From Prochlorococcus sp. MIT 1300 (GTDB lineage Bacteria > Cyanobacteriota > Cyanobacteriia > PCC-6307 > Cyanobiaceae), in assembly GCF_034092375.1 (NCBI RefSeq), contig NZ_CP139302.1, forward strand, positions 1,178,001-1,242,000: a stretch of 64,000 bases of DNA. Direction: 5' to 3'. This document shows positions 37,802-48,527 of this stretch, one piece after another. The notes beneath the pieces were generated by a model. It did not search any database. It was not told the DNA's origin and saw only the letters and a list, made by a program, of their open reading frames with translations. How positions within the stretch are numbered: position 1 is the stretch's first letter; each line of letters begins with the position of its first letter. A program made the position numbers and the translations under genes.

Positions 37802-38158
37802 GAAAAGACTAAAAAAATAAAGAATGTTAAGTTTCTCCTTGTAGAAAAACAATGTTTAAAGGTGTGGAAAATTAAGTACAAAGGAGTAAAAACTCAATAA
37901 ATTTTTTCCACAAATATTATTTTTTGTGGATAACAACTCTTAATCCACTTTCCTGAAAATATTTTCCACACCCAATAATTAACAAATGCCAGTGATTGAA
38001 AGGGATTAAGAGCTTTTCCACCGTTTCCACAAAACCTACTACTACTAAGGTTTTAATAGTTTTAAAATAAGAAAAGAATATAGAAGAAGAGAGACAGCTT
38101 GTTGATTCCATGGAAGAATGGGATTCCTTTCTCCTCGTTTAGTTGTTACCTTGACGAG
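37802..38158. other. Putative replication origin (oriC) upstream of dnaN
   Basis: A gene-free 357-nt stretch. DnaA-box matches: TTTTCCACA at 37904-37912 and 37962-37970 (+), its reverse complement at 37863-37871, TTATCCACA as reverse complement at 37925-37933 (an exact E. coli box), and one-mismatch boxes at 38014-38022 and 38023-38031. Four CTA triplets (38036-38047) follow the last two boxes, then a TTTTAATAGTTTTAAAAT segment. Strand composition changes here. dnaN-adjacent DnaA boxes mark origins in picocyanobacteria. It also must hold the dnaN promoter. Confidence 0.85.
38036..38047 (+). repeat. DnaA-trio-like element (CTA x4)
   Basis: Four tandem CTA triplets; the complementary strand reads 3'-GAT-5' four times. 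It lies 4 nt after two tandem DnaA boxes and just before an AT-rich run, the order known for DnaA-trio unwinding elements in Bacillus subtilis. Confidence 0.6.
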
Positions 38159-39310
38159 ATGAAACTAGTCTGCTCTCAGCTTGAACTGAATACAGCTCTT
38201 CAATTAGTCAATAGAGCTGTTGCAACTCGGCCAACGCATCCTGTACTGGCAAATGTACTTTTGACTGCGGATGCTGGTACTGGTCGTTTTAGCTTGACTG
38301 GATACGACTTGAATTTGGGCATTCAAACGTCTATCTCAGCTTCGGTAGAGGATAGTGGGGCTATAACTTTGCCTGCTCGTATTTTTGGAGAAATAGTGTC
38401 TAGGTTCCAATCTGATTCTCCTATAACCCTTTTGAGTGACTCTGATGGTGAGCAGGTTGAAATCACAAGTTTAAGTGGAAGTTATCAAATGCGTGGAATG
38501 AATGCTGATGATTTTCCTGATCTCCCTTTGGTGCAAAGCGGTACAACGTTTAAAGTTCATCCTAATTCCTTACTTAATTCTTTAAAAAGAACTCTTTTTG
38601 CAAGCAGTTCAGATGATGCTAAGCAACTTTTAACAGGTGTACACTTTACTTTTACTGATCATTCTATAGAAGCTGCTGCAACAGATGGCCATCGTTTAGC
38701 TGTATTAAGTTCCAGTGATGCTGTTTTGAATGAGACAGAACAAAATCAGTCGGATTCGTTTTCAGTTACTTTGCCCTCTAGGTCCCTTCGCGAAGTTGAA
38801 AGATTGATCTCCTCTTGGAAACCAAGTGAGCCAATTAGTTTATTTTGTGACAAAGGTCAGGTTGTTTTTCTCGTTGAAGATCAAGTAATTACTAGTCGAA
38901 CACTAGAAGGAAGCTATCCTAATTATTCACAGTTAATTCCAGATCAATTTAGTCGTAGTATTGAGATTGAGAGGTTAAACTTTATTTCTTCTTTAGAAAG
39001 AGTTGCTGTTTTGGCTGACCAACATAATAATGTTGTAAAACTTTCTACCGCTCCGGATCAAGGTCAGCTTCGTATTTCTGTCGATGCTCAGGATCTTGGT
39101 TCAGGATCTGAATCAATACCAGCTAATTTAAAAGGTGATTCTATTCAAATAGCTTTTAATGTTCGTTATGTTTTAGATGGTCTTAAATCTATGGATGATA
39201 AAATTGTTAAGCTAAATTTTAATGCTCCTACAACTCCAGCTGTCTTTAGCCCGGAATCTGATGAAGGTTCTTTCATGTACTTGGTTATGCCAGTTCAAGT
39301 AAGATCTTAA
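38159..39310 (+). CDS. dnaN: DNA polymerase III beta subunit (sliding clamp)
   Basis: Ring-shaped processivity clamp. The ATG at 38159 gives MKLVCSQLELNTALQLVNRAV, the standard start, and about 383 residues; the open frame begins at TTG 38099 but those 20 residues are leader. ATDGHRLAVL (domain II) and the C-terminal YLVMPVQVRS (clamp-loader and peptide groove region, MPVQ) are characteristic. It is the first gene right of the putative origin and starts a long + strand series. Confidence 0.97.
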   Translation: MKLVCSQLELNTALQLVNRAVATRPTHPVLANVLLTADAGTGRFSLTGYDLNLGIQTSISASVEDSGAITLPARIFGEIVSRFQSDSPITLLSDSDGEQVEITSLSGSYQMRGMNADDFPDLPLVQSGTTFKVHPNSLLNSLKRTLFASSSDDAKQLLTGVHFTFTDHSIEAAATDGHRLAVLSSSDAVLNETEQNQSDSFSVTLPSRSLREVERLISSWKPSEPISLFCDKGQVVFLVEDQVITSRTLEGSYPNYSQLIPDQFSRSIEIERLNFISSLERVAVLADQHNNVVKLSTAPDQGQLRISVDAQDLGSGSESIPANLKGDSIQIAFNVRYVLDGLKSMDDKIVKLNFNAPTTPAVFSPESDEGSFMYLVMPVQVRS

Positions 39311-39313
39311 GTT

Positions 39314-40123
39314 TTGTCTATACCAGAAAAGTTCCTTTTAAGTGATCTATTGCAATATAGAGTTCGTTGTAATGAAGGTATTGATCATGGACCAGGGTTA
39401 ACAATTTGGATGCATCCTCCTGTACACAGGGTTTTGGGTTGGGTTAGCAAACCTTCTGCTATTAAGCTTGAACGTGCAGTTTGGCGCTTAGATCAATTAA
39501 GAGGGTTTTCGGAAAAGGAGGTTTTTGTTAAAGGGAGACCTTCCTTGAGTGATCAAATAACTTTAGAAAGATTGCCTACACTTATTGATGCTGATTTGCT
39601 TGATATTGATGGCCAAAAATTAGGTCAAATTGCAGATGTCAATTTTGCAACTAAAACCGGTGAGATTTTACAGTATTTAATTTCTCGAACTGATCCTCGA
39701 TTACCAGGTACTAGTAGGTGGAGTTTGGCTTTGGATCGGATAGTCGACCAACAACCTGGATATGTAAAAACGTCCCTTTCAACAATTGATGAGCTCCCTT
39801 TGATTAGATCAAGTATTCGAGAAGATATATTAAGACGTTCTAAATTTTTTAGGGATCAATTTTCCCAACTAACAGATAAGGCCGGTGATCGTTTGGAGGG
39901 TTGGCTAGAAGAACCACCCTGGGATGATTTCATTAGTAGAACTTGGGAAACACGTGAGAAAATAACGAGAAAAGCTCCAAGCAGATATCAATCATCTGAA
40001 GATCATTGGCTACATGAAGATGAAGAAGAATATTTTTCAGAGTTTCCTGATCAAATTACGGAAAATCAAGAACACCAAAATCCTTCAGAGCTTATAGATA
40101 ATGAAGAAGATCCTTGGGTTTGA
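39314..40123 (+). CDS. PRC-barrel domain protein
   Basis: 269 residues. Two barrel-like segments: LLQYRVRCNEGIDHGPGLTIWM near the N-terminus and a clearer PRC barrel with LLDIDGQKLGQIADVNFATKTGEILQYLIS (about 96-125). The C-terminus is acidic and low complexity. PRC barrels occur in RimM and photosynthetic reaction-centre H subunits; this protein is the conserved unknown after dnaN in picocyanobacteria. It starts at TTG 39314, 3 nt after the dnaN stop. purL follows, so dnaN-PRC-purL may be one transcript. Confidence 0.75.
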   Translation: MSIPEKFLLSDLLQYRVRCNEGIDHGPGLTIWMHPPVHRVLGWVSKPSAIKLERAVWRLDQLRGFSEKEVFVKGRPSLSDQITLERLPTLIDADLLDIDGQKLGQIADVNFATKTGEILQYLISRTDPRLPGTSRWSLALDRIVDQQPGYVKTSLSTIDELPLIRSSIREDILRRSKFFRDQFSQLTDKAGDRLEGWLEEPPWDDFISRTWETREKITRKAPSRYQSSEDHWLHEDEEEYFSEFPDQITENQEHQNPSELIDNEEDPWV

Positions 40124-40164
40124 TGATTTCAGGTCAAACTCTTCATTAGCTTCCTTTTTTACTC

Positions 40165-42516
40165 GTGGCAGATTTTGAACATGCAGCTGTGGAATACAAC
40201 GTTGAGCAAGCTCTCCGCCAAGAAGGCTTGAAGCCTCAAGATTATGATGAAATTTGTCGTCGTCTAAATCGTCAGCCTAATAGAGTTGAGTTGGGTATGT
40301 TTGGTGTCATGTGGTCTGAGCATTGTTGTTATCGTAATTCAAAACCACTTTTAAGCTCTTTTCCAACAGATGGACCCCAGATTCTTGTTGGCCCTGGAGA
40401 GAATGCAGGAGTTGTTGATCTTGGAGAAGGCCAACATTTAGTATTTAAAATAGAAAGTCATAATCATCCATCCGCGGTAGAACCTTTTCAAGGAGCAGCA
40501 ACAGGAGTTGGGGGAATATTGCGTGATATTTTTACTATGGGAGCTAGGCCAATTGCTTTGTTAAATGCGTTACGTTTTGGTCCTTTAGATGATGATAACA
40601 ATATTTCTTTAATGGAAGGAGTTGTTTCTGGCATCGCTCATTATGGAAATTGTGTAGGTGTTCCGACAGTAGGAGGAGAAGTTGCTTTTGATAGTAGTTA
40701 TTCGGGTAATCCTTTAGTCAATGCAATGGCATTAGGATTAATGGAAACAGACGAAATAGTTTGTTCAGGTGCACAAGGGATTGATTACCCAGTTCTTTAT
40801 GTTGGAAGTACAACTGGGAGAGATGGCATGGGAGGAGCAAGTTTTGCTAGTGCAGAATTAACAGATACTTCTTTAGATGATCGTCCTGCTGTTCAGGTTG
40901 GTGATCCATTTTTAGAAAAAGGGTTAATAGAGGCTTGCTTAGAAGTTTTCAAAACAGGTGATGTTGTTGCAGCTCAAGATATGGGGGCAGCAGGTTTGAC
41001 CTGTAGCTGTTCAGAAATGGCTGCTAAAGGTGGTTTAGGTATAGAGCTGGATTTGGATCTCGTTCCTGCAAGAGAGTTAGGTATGTCGGCATATGAATTT
41101 TTGCTTTCGGAATCTCAAGAGCGAATGTTGTTTGTTGTTAAACCTGGAAAAGAAGAAATAGTTATGAGTAAATTTAAAAAATGGGATTTACATGCAGCTG
41201 TAGTTGGAAGAGTCTTAGAAGAAAATGTTGTAAGAGTTATTTATAAAGGAAAACTTGAAGCAGAAATCCCCGCTTCAGCATTAGCAGATGACACGCCAAT
41301 TGATCAACATGAATTAACTCAGAAGATTCCTTCTCAGGTAAGTAATCTTTGGAATTGGAATGAGTCTGAACTACCTTTAGCTAATATACATGGATTAGAA
41401 GTCAATAATAAAATTATAGATTGGAATACTTTAGTATTATCTCTTCTAGATTCCCCTACTATAGGTTCTAAAAGGTGGGTCTATGAACAATATGATTATC
41501 AAGTTCAAGCTAACACATTAATAAAGCCTGGTGATTCGGATGCCGCTATTGTTCGATTGAGATCTCAACTAGATAGCCATTCTAATGGTTCAAATCGAGC
41601 TATAGCTGCAGTAGTAGATTGTCCAAACAAATGGGTTTATTTGGATCCAGAGAGAGGGTCTGAAGCTGCTGTTGCTGAGGCCGCTAGGAACCTTTCCTGT
41701 GTTGGAGCAAAGCCTCTAGCAGTAACTGATAACCTTAATTTTTCTTCGCCACAAAGCTCACTGGGTTATTGGCAATTAGCAATGTCTTGTAAAGGAATAT
41801 CAAATGCTTGCAAATTATTTGAAACACCAGTAACTGGGGGGAATGTTTCACTTTATAATGAAACCAAAGGAGCTAATGGCAGTATTCAACCAATTCAACC
41901 TACACCTGTTATTGGGATGGTTGGGTTAGTTGATAATATTGAAAATATAAAAGGACAGGGTTGGCATTCTCCTGATGATAATATTTATCTTTTAGGAGTC
42001 CCTTTTGAAAATTCTTCTGCATTAGACTCACGCATAACACTTTCTGGTAGTAATTATTTGGAGGTAATTCACGGTAAGGTTCTAGGAAGACCTCCTACAA
42101 TTGATATTGATTATGAGTTATTAGTACAAAATATATTAAGAGATCTTATTTCCCAAGATCTAATACAATCAGCACATGATCTGAGTGATGGAGGCTTGGC
42201 TGTTGCATTATCAGAATCCTCGATTAGTTCTGGTTTAGGAGCAGACATAAACCTTCCAAAAACTACTGGAAGGATAGATAGGCTTTTATTTGCTGAAGGA
42301 GGACCTCGTATTCTTTTAAGTGTCTCAGCTAATCAGTTAGATTCCTTTAAATCCTATATAGAGAATGATACATGTTCTGGAGATTTTCATCATTTAGGGA
42401 TTGTTAGCGATGATAAGAAATTGCTTATTAGATATGATTCGCAACCTTTAGTTTATTTATCAGTTGAAACTCTTACAAATTCCTTTGAGGGTGCAATTCC
42501 AAGTAGGATTTGCTAA
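40165..42516 (+). CDS. purL: Phosphoribosylformylglycinamidine synthase subunit PurL
   Basis: ATP-dependent amidation of FGAR in purine synthesis; the small-type PurL needing separate PurQ and PurS. 783 residues. Motifs: [61 protein letters not shown] and the second half [12 protein letters not shown] and [19 protein letters not shown] start. purF, the first enzyme of the pathway, follows 72 nt downstream. Confidence 0.96.
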   Translation: MADFEHAAVEYNVEQALRQEGLKPQDYDEICRRLNRQPNRVELGMFGVMWSEHCCYRNSKPLLSSFPTDGPQILVGPGENAGVVDLGEGQHLVFKIESHNHPSAVEPFQGAATGVGGILRDIFTMGARPIALLNALRFGPLDDDNNISLMEGVVSGIAHYGNCVGVPTVGGEVAFDSSYSGNPLVNAMALGLMETDEIVCSGAQGIDYPVLYVGSTTGRDGMGGASFASAELTDTSLDDRPAVQVGDPFLEKGLIEACLEVFKTGDVVAAQDMGAAGLTCSCSEMAAKGGLGIELDLDLVPARELGMSAYEFLLSESQERMLFVVKPGKEEIVMSKFKKWDLHAAVVGRVLEENVVRVIYKGKLEAEIPASALADDTPIDQHELTQKIPSQVSNLWNWNESELPLANIHGLEVNNKIIDWNTLVLSLLDSPTIGSKRWVYEQYDYQVQANTLIKPGDSDAAIVRLRSQLDSHSNGSNRAIAAVVDCPNKWVYLDPERGSEAAVAEAARNLSCVGAKPLAVTDNLNFSSPQSSLGYWQLAMSCKGISNACKLFETPVTGGNVSLYNETKGANGSIQPIQPTPVIGMVGLVDNIENIKGQGWHSPDDNIYLLGVPFENSSALDSRITLSGSNYLEVIHGKVLGRPPTIDIDYELLVQNILRDLISQDLIQSAHDLSDGGLAVALSESSISSGLGADINLPKTTGRIDRLLFAEGGPRILLSVSANQLDSFKSYIENDTCSGDFHHLGIVSDDKKLLIRYDSQPLVYLSVETLTNSFEGAIPSRIC

Positions 42517-42588
42517 CCCCTCTTTATTTCTACCTATCATTTTATGTTCTTCTTTTTTCACTTTTATATAGTCAGAGGAATTATTTGA

Positions 42589-44052
42589 ATGTGCGGAATT
42601 GTCGGTATTGTTTCTTCAGAGCTTGTTAATCAGCAGATTTACGACAGTCTCTTACTCCTCCAGCATCGTGGTCAAGATTCCACAGGCATTGCAACTATGG
42701 ATGGGAGTGTTTTTCATATGCATAAAAATAAGGGTCATGTACGTGAGGCTTACAGAACTAGAGACATGAGATCGTTATTGGGTAATCTAGGTTTAGGTCA
42801 TGTTCGTTATGCGACTAAAGGAGCAGCTGATAGAGAAGAGGAGGCTCAGCCTTTTTATGTAAATGCTCCATATGGCATTATTTTGGTACATAATGGAAAC
42901 TTAACTAACACTAGAGAAATAGAAAAAGAGCTTTTTAATGTTGATTGTCGTCATACAAATACTACTAGCGATACAGAAATGTTGCTGAATGTGCTTGCAA
43001 CAGAATTGCAGGGACAAGCGTCAGGACAGAAAAGAGAATTATCACCAGACAATGTTTTTTCTGCTATATCCTCTGTCCATAAAAGAGTAGAAGGGTCTTA
43101 TGCGGCAATAGCACTAATTGCAGGTCAAGGATTAATTGCTTTTAGAGATCCCTTTGGAATACGTCCGTTAGTAATTGGTAGACGAGAATCTAATTCAGGA
43201 GAAATCGAGTGGATTGTAGCAAGTGAGTCTTTGGTTTTAGAGAATGGGGATTATTCGATTGTGCGTGATGTACAGCCCGGCGAAGCTATTTATATAAGTT
43301 CAAACGGAGAATTTTTCTCTCAGCAATGTGCAGAAGAGTCCTATTTGGTGCCCTGTTCTTTTGAATATGTCTATTTAGCACGTCCCGATTCAATCATGAA
43401 TGGAATTTCTGTTTATGAGGCACGTTTAAAAATGGGAGATTTATTAGCAGATACTATTAGAAAAGAAATTTCTTCTGGAGATATAGATGTTGTTATGCCT
43501 ATACCGGACTCATCCCGTCCTGCAGCTATGCAGGTCGCAAGGGGTCTAGGTATTGAGTACAGAGAGGGGTTTTTTAAAAATAGATATGTAGGTAGAACAT
43601 TTATCATGCCAGGTCAATCTAAAAGAAAAAAATCTGTTCGCCAGAAATTAAATGCTATGGGATCAGAGTTTAGAGGTAAAAATGTTCTTATAGTCGATGA
43701 TTCTGTTGTAAGAGGCACTACCTCCAAAGAAATTGTTCAAATGGCTAAACTGGCAGGAGCAAATAATGTTACCTTTACTTCAGCCGCACCCCCAGTCAGG
43801 TTTCCCCATGTTTATGGTATTAATATGCCATCAAGGAAGGAATTAATTGCTTATAATAGAAGTGTTAGTGAAATAGCGCAGGAATTATGTATAGATAGTA
43901 TGGTATATCAGAAGGTAGAAGATTTAAAAGAAGCTATTACTATTGGTTCAAATATAGATAGACTAGATATGTCCTGTTTTACAGGAGAGTATATAACTGG
44001 CAAAATATCAAAAGAGTATTTAAACTGGGTAGAGTTAACCCATCTTTCATAA
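42589..44052 (+). CDS. purF: Amidophosphoribosyltransferase
   Basis: First committed step of purine synthesis (PRPP + glutamine). N-terminal glutaminase: nucleophile Cys2 in MCGIVGIV, then LQHRGQDSTGIAT and LGHVRYATKG. The phosphoribosyltransferase domain carries the PRPP loop VLIVDDSVVRGTT, with GFFKNRYVGRTFI before it. 487 residues, ATG start. It converges with the gyrA-like gene with only 2 nt between the stops and no terminator. Confidence 0.96.
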   Translation: MCGIVGIVSSELVNQQIYDSLLLLQHRGQDSTGIATMDGSVFHMHKNKGHVREAYRTRDMRSLLGNLGLGHVRYATKGAADREEEAQPFYVNAPYGIILVHNGNLTNTREIEKELFNVDCRHTNTTSDTEMLLNVLATELQGQASGQKRELSPDNVFSAISSVHKRVEGSYAAIALIAGQGLIAFRDPFGIRPLVIGRRESNSGEIEWIVASESLVLENGDYSIVRDVQPGEAIYISSNGEFFSQQCAEESYLVPCSFEYVYLARPDSIMNGISVYEARLKMGDLLADTIRKEISSGDIDVVMPIPDSSRPAAMQVARGLGIEYREGFFKNRYVGRTFIMPGQSKRKKSVRQKLNAMGSEFRGKNVLIVDDSVVRGTTSKEIVQMAKLAGANNVTFTSAAPPVRFPHVYGINMPSRKELIAYNRSVSEIAQELCIDSMVYQKVEDLKEAITIGSNIDRLDMSCFTGEYITGKISKEYLNWVELTHLS

Positions 44053-44054
44053 AA

Positions 44055-46526
44055 TTAGTTTATTAAAGTATATATTTTTTCAATTACTTCTTGATCTCTT
44101 AGCTCTAAGTTAGATATGTTTAATTTTTGACTTGTATCTAATATAATATTCTTTGCATTTACCCGCGTATTTCTGCCAGCACTAGTAGTTAATGAAATTA
44201 AAGTTTCTCCATCAGCGACATCTATTATTTTGTCAAATTGGGATGTTTTTTCTTTGATTTCTATTCCAATATCACCTAAGGAACCTCTTGTAGTAGATCT
44301 AATATGGGATATATCTAGTTTGGCTAAAAGGCCGTTTTCAGAAGCGATGAATAGTGTCTTATGTTCTTGATTTTGATATGCTACGGCCCCCGCAATATTT
44401 TCGTTAGGCAGTAATCTCATTGTAGTTGGACCCTGGGCGAGTTTTCCCATTATTGGTAAGTTTTTATCATTGACAGAAAGTTTTAGCATTCTCCCAATAT
44501 CACTTACTATAATTATTTCAGATTTTGGGTAGCAAATAATAGCTGATTTTAATAATATGCCTTTTTTTAATTTTAAAACTGTTGAAGCTCTGCCTGACAT
44601 TTCTAGTATTTCATCTAAGGGAAGCCGTTTAAATCTCCCGTCACTACTTAGTAAGCCAAGAGTTAGTTTTTGATCTAAAGGTAGTGAAAGTATCTTGACT
44701 ATCTTTTCTCCTTCTAGTCCACCTGGTAAAAATTTATCTATTGTTCCAGGTTGTTGTCCAGCAAATTCCCATCTAATTAGAGCAACTCTTCCATTTTCTG
44801 TTACGGCTAGTAATCGTGGTTTTGATTCTATTGATAAAATTATTTCAGCAGGAGAGATTTCATTGTTCAAACTAGACTCTTGATCTAAATGAAGTCGGCC
44901 AAGCGTTTGCGGGCTTACGATTTTGACCTGTCTATCTGCTTGTATAATTATTTTTCCATCTTTATTTAGAGCTTCGAAGGCTTGTTGACGTTGTAATTCT
45001 GTATTTGGTCTTTGACTGGCTGTTTTCTCAGCCAAAAGCTCATCACCACCTTCTATTAATCTAGTTTTTCTAGGATTCCCAAATTTCTTTTTTAGGGCTT
45101 TTAATTCTTCAATTATTTTCTTTAGTAATTGATCTCTATTATCTAAAAGACTTTTTAGCTCCTTTCTCTTTAAATCTAAATTTTTCGATTCCTCTCTTAA
45201 TGTTTTCTGTTCTAAACCAGTTAAACGTCTTAGTGGCATAGCTAAGATCGCATCTGCTTGTTTTTCCGTGATTTCTAAATGAACGATTAGCTTGGCTCTT
45301 GCCGCTCCAACCTCAGGCGCATCTTGAATCAAATTTATTACTTCCTTTAAATTATTTAAAGCTTTAATTAATCCATTAACGACTTTTAATCGCTCTTCTG
45401 TTTTTGTTAAGGAAAATTGTATTCTCCTAACAACAGTCAACTCTCTGTATTCAACAAAGGTTTGCAATAAAAGCTTTAATGATAATTGTTTTGGTTGTCC
45501 ATTCACAAGGGCAAGCATTATTGCCCCAAAATTGCTTTGAAGTGATGTTTTTCTATGTAGGTCCTTAAGAACTTTGTCGGCGTCTACATCTCTTCTAAGT
45601 TCTACAAGTATTCGCATACCATCTCTATCACTTTCATCACGAATATCGGCAATTCCTCCTATTTTGCCTTCATTAACTTGATCAGCTAATTTTTCAATCC
45701 ACCCTGCTTTGCTTAGCTGATAAGGAAGTTCTGTGACAACTACAGCTCTTCGTTTGTGACGGCCTTTACCCGGTTGAACTTCTTCTATATGAGCTAAACC
45801 TCTCATAGGAATACTTCCTTTTCCTCTTAAATAAGTTTCTCTAAGCCCACTTCCTTTCAGAACTTCTCCGCCAGTAGGAAAGTCTGGCCCCGGTATGATT
45901 TCAGCTAATTTTTCATCACTTAACTCAGGTTTTTGAATCAGTGCAATAAGCCCATTTACAAGTTCGTTTAAATTATGTGGTGGAATTGAAGTAGCCATTC
46001 CTACAGCAATTCCTGAGCATCCGTTTAACAGCAGAAAAGGAAGTTGCGCGGGAAGCACACTCGGTTCTTGCTGTGACCCATCAAAATTTGGGTTGAAATC
46101 AACTGTGTTTTCCCCTATTTCATCTAGAAGGGCTTCGTGAGCTATCGGAGCCAATCGTGTTTCTGTATAACGCATCGCTGCTGGTGGATCGTCATCAACA
46201 GAACCGAAGTTCCCATGACCATCTAAAACTGGATATCTACTAGCGAAGTCCTGTACTAAACGGACTAGTGCGTCATATACAGCTTGGTCTCCATGTGGAT
46301 GGTATTTACCTAAAACATCACCAACTACACGCGCACACTTTCTATATGGCCGATCAGGAGTTAATCCAAGTTCGTGCATAGCGAAGAGTATTCGCCTTTG
46401 AACAGGTTTTAAGCCATCGCGAGCATCTGGTAATGCTCTTCCTACGATTACGCTCATTGCGTATTCGAGATAGGAGCGCTGCATCTCTTGATGCAGGGAA
46501 ATTGGTTTCAGGCGCTCCTTGGCCAT
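44055..46526 (-). CDS. DNA gyrase/topoisomerase IV subunit A
   Basis: Breakage-reunion subunit of a type IIA topoisomerase. The N-terminus [21 protein letters not shown], the catalytic tyrosine in AMRYTETRL (about 120) and the tower/coiled-coil region are intact. The C-terminal beta-pinwheel follows (about 530-800). The canonical GyrA box (QRRGGKG) is not seen; the comparable segment is [13 protein letters not shown]. That favours a ParC-like or divergent GyrA role, so I give no symbol. 823 residues, ATG start, no gyrB or parE in the window. Confidence 0.9.
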   Translation of the reverse strand: MAKERLKPISLHQEMQRSYLEYAMSVIVGRALPDARDGLKPVQRRILFAMHELGLTPDRPYRKCARVVGDVLGKYHPHGDQAVYDALVRLVQDFASRYPVLDGHGNFGSVDDDPPAAMRYTETRLAPIAHEALLDEIGENTVDFNPNFDGSQQEPSVLPAQLPFLLLNGCSGIAVGMATSIPPHNLNELVNGLIALIQKPELSDEKLAEIIPGPDFPTGGEVLKGSGLRETYLRGKGSIPMRGLAHIEEVQPGKGRHKRRAVVVTELPYQLSKAGWIEKLADQVNEGKIGGIADIRDESDRDGMRILVELRRDVDADKVLKDLHRKTSLQSNFGAIMLALVNGQPKQLSLKLLLQTFVEYRELTVVRRIQFSLTKTEERLKVVNGLIKALNNLKEVINLIQDAPEVGAARAKLIVHLEITEKQADAILAMPLRRLTGLEQKTLREESKNLDLKRKELKSLLDNRDQLLKKIIEELKALKKKFGNPRKTRLIEGGDELLAEKTASQRPNTELQRQQAFEALNKDGKIIIQADRQVKIVSPQTLGRLHLDQESSLNNEISPAEIILSIESKPRLLAVTENGRVALIRWEFAGQQPGTIDKFLPGGLEGEKIVKILSLPLDQKLTLGLLSSDGRFKRLPLDEILEMSGRASTVLKLKKGILLKSAIICYPKSEIIIVSDIGRMLKLSVNDKNLPIMGKLAQGPTTMRLLPNENIAGAVAYQNQEHKTLFIASENGLLAKLDISHIRSTTRGSLGDIGIEIKEKTSQFDKIIDVADGETLISLTTSAGRNTRVNAKNIILDTSQKLNISNLELRDQEVIEKIYTLIN

Positions 46527-46614
46527 TCAATGCACCAAATAGTTAGCGGAAAACGGGCTAAGCCTACAGATCTATTCAATAACAAACAGTATTTGTATAT
46601 CATTGGTCAGAATT

Positions 46615-47496
46615 TCAATCAGCGTTTGCTTCTGCAAGGTCTACAGCCGAGAACAGCTCTGGCTTTTGTAAGAGTTCCCTAGCTGCTTTCCGTAATTTGA
46701 ATCCCCAAAGCTGTTCTTCTTGATATTTGGCTAAAACATAATTAGGATTTTGACTCAAAGCTTTATTGGCCAGATTTATAGCTTCTGAAGCTTGAGGCTG
46801 GATTTGATTTAACGCAGCGGCAAGAGCGAGCATTGGCTCGGCATTTTTTTCTATAATTAGCACTTCTCGCCAGGTTTGAATAGCTTTTTGCATTTTCCCC
46901 ATTTCAAACAGTACGATAGCTTGGTTGTTGAGTGCTTCCCAGAAGGAGGGTTTTAAACTGCAGGCTTGTTTGAATGCTTTGAGAGCAGATTCAAAATTGG
47001 CTTGCATTATCCTTGCATTCCCTAGTTGGAAATAACCGTTTGAGTTTTTTGGATCCAGTTTTAGACCATGATTAAGAAGTTTAATAGCTTGATTTGGTTG
47101 ATTTTGCTCTAATATTAAAGCTGCTTCCGCAAACCAAACCTCTGGGTTTTGAGGGTTGATTGTTTTTGCTTTAATTAAGGATCTGAGCGCTGCTTCGAGC
47201 TGGCCATTTCTATGTTGTGCTGCTGCAAGCACAGACCAAAGTCGCTCATCATGTGGTTGAAGCCTTACCGCAAGAGCCGCAAGATTGGCGGCTTGTTCGT
47301 TTTGACCAATTTGAAGTAATTGAGTAGCAGTGCGTCCAATATTTAGACTTGTTTGATAAAGAACTTGGGGATTTGGTTCGTATACATAAGGGATTAGTGC
47401 AGAAACAGGTCTTGCTGATAGGCACCCTGTCAAGCTAATAATTAATATTGCCAGGCGGTTAAAAATAGCCTTTAACGTTAAACTGTTTTGCATCAT
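46615..47496 (-). CDS. TPR-repeat lipoprotein
   Basis: About 293 residues from ATG 47496. The N-terminus (FNRLAILIISLTGCLSA) is a hydrophobic signal ending in a lipobox-like LTGC, so it may be a lipoprotein. Five or so tetratricopeptide repeats follow (for example NPEVWFAEAALILEQNQPNQ and NSNGYFQLGNARIMQANFES), an interaction scaffold. The frame extends upstream to 47637 inside queG, but that part is basic and has no signal, so it is left out. It starts 29 nt after the queG stop, probably same operon. Confidence 0.8.
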   Translation of the reverse strand: MMQNSLTLKAIFNRLAILIISLTGCLSARPVSALIPYVYEPNPQVLYQTSLNIGRTATQLLQIGQNEQAANLAALAVRLQPHDERLWSVLAAAQHRNGQLEAALRSLIKAKTINPQNPEVWFAEAALILEQNQPNQAIKLLNHGLKLDPKNSNGYFQLGNARIMQANFESALKAFKQACSLKPSFWEALNNQAIVLFEMGKMQKAIQTWREVLIIEKNAEPMLALAAALNQIQPQASEAINLANKALSQNPNYVLAKYQEEQLWGFKLRKAARELLQKPELFSAVDLAEANAD

Positions 47497-47524
47497 AATT
47501 AAAGGTTCACTCCTTTTAAGCTTA

Positions 47525-48484
47525 TTAAAAGCTTTTCTTTTTCTTTTTCTGTACTGCATATGCATTTCTTCTCCACATCCATGGTTTGATTCTTTTAAGA
47601 GCGGAATTCCGCAAGTTGGTCTTCCATGTTTCATCATCCCATTGCAGAGCTTGTTTTGTTGTTAGGCCCAGGACCCATGGTTTTGGTTGGACATCAGGGT
47701 CTTTGCTGCTTGGAAGTGGTTTTTGATTCCAAGGACATATTTCTTGGCAGATGTCACACCCAGCAACCCAGTTACCAATTGATTCGGTTATTTCTGATGG
47801 TAGAGAGCTGTTGCGGTTTTCAATATTGTGATAAGCAATACAAAGTCTTGCATCTACTACAAAAGGCTCTGTGATTGCGTTTGTTGGACAGTGCTCCAAA
47901 CACAGTTGACATTGACCACATGATGGTGTTGCTGGTTTGTCTGGGATTAGGGGTTCTGTGCATAAAAGGTGCCCAATCACCATCCAGGAACCATTTTGAG
48001 CATTGATTAGGTTGCTATTTTTTCCAATCCAGCCAATACCCGCTTCTTCTGCCCAAGCTTTATCTAGTAAAGGTGCTGTGTCGACGCAAACTTTCCAACG
48101 GCAACCAGGCCTTTCTTTTTCTAGCCAGCGTCCAATTTTTCTAAGCCTTTGATTGACGACCTTGTGATAATCCTTACCCCAGCCATAACGCGCGATTGAT
48201 AAGGTTCCTGGGATGGGATTTTTATCTACGTAATAGTTAAGTCCTACAGCCAATACGCTGCAAACACCTTCAAGAAGGGTTTCTATTTTTTTGCGGCGTT
48301 CAGCAGCCATCCAGTTCATGTCTGCTTGATAATTGGCGTTTAGCCATCGCTCCAACGCTGCTGTCCTAAGCGAAAGTCTTTTGCTGCCTGGAATTCTTGC
48401 AATACCCACAGGGGTAAAACCTTCAATTTTGGCCTGGTTTTTGAGTTCTTGAGTGAGTTCTGACTGGGTCCAAATGGCTTTCAC
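47525..48484 (-). CDS. queG: Epoxyqueuosine reductase
   Basis: Last step of queuosine synthesis in tRNA, a cobalamin-dependent iron-sulfur protein. 319 residues. Catalytic and B12 region ARYGWGKDYHKVV and CVDTAPLLDKAWAEEAGIGWIGKNSNLI. Two [4Fe-4S] sites: CGQCQLCLEHCPTNAI and CDICQEICPWN. The C-terminal HEAT-like extension of longer homologues is absent, leaving a short basic tail rich in Lys. ATG start at 48484; it diverges from the HpsJ-like gene. Confidence 0.94.
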   Translation of the reverse strand: MKAIWTQSELTQELKNQAKIEGFTPVGIARIPGSKRLSLRTAALERWLNANYQADMNWMAAERRKKIETLLEGVCSVLAVGLNYYVDKNPIPGTLSIARYGWGKDYHKVVNQRLRKIGRWLEKERPGCRWKVCVDTAPLLDKAWAEEAGIGWIGKNSNLINAQNGSWMVIGHLLCTEPLIPDKPATPSCGQCQLCLEHCPTNAITEPFVVDARLCIAYHNIENRNSSLPSEITESIGNWVAGCDICQEICPWNQKPLPSSKDPDVQPKPWVLGLTTKQALQWDDETWKTNLRNSALKRIKPWMWRRNAYAVQKKKKKSF

Positions 48485-48527
48485 AAAAAAACGACCGTAA
48501 AGTTGGGACTCCTATGGCATCTTTGCC

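Noticed and set aside
47497-47637. Longer start of the TPR protein inside queG
   Set aside because: The extra residues are basic, overlap queG and would bury the signal peptide.
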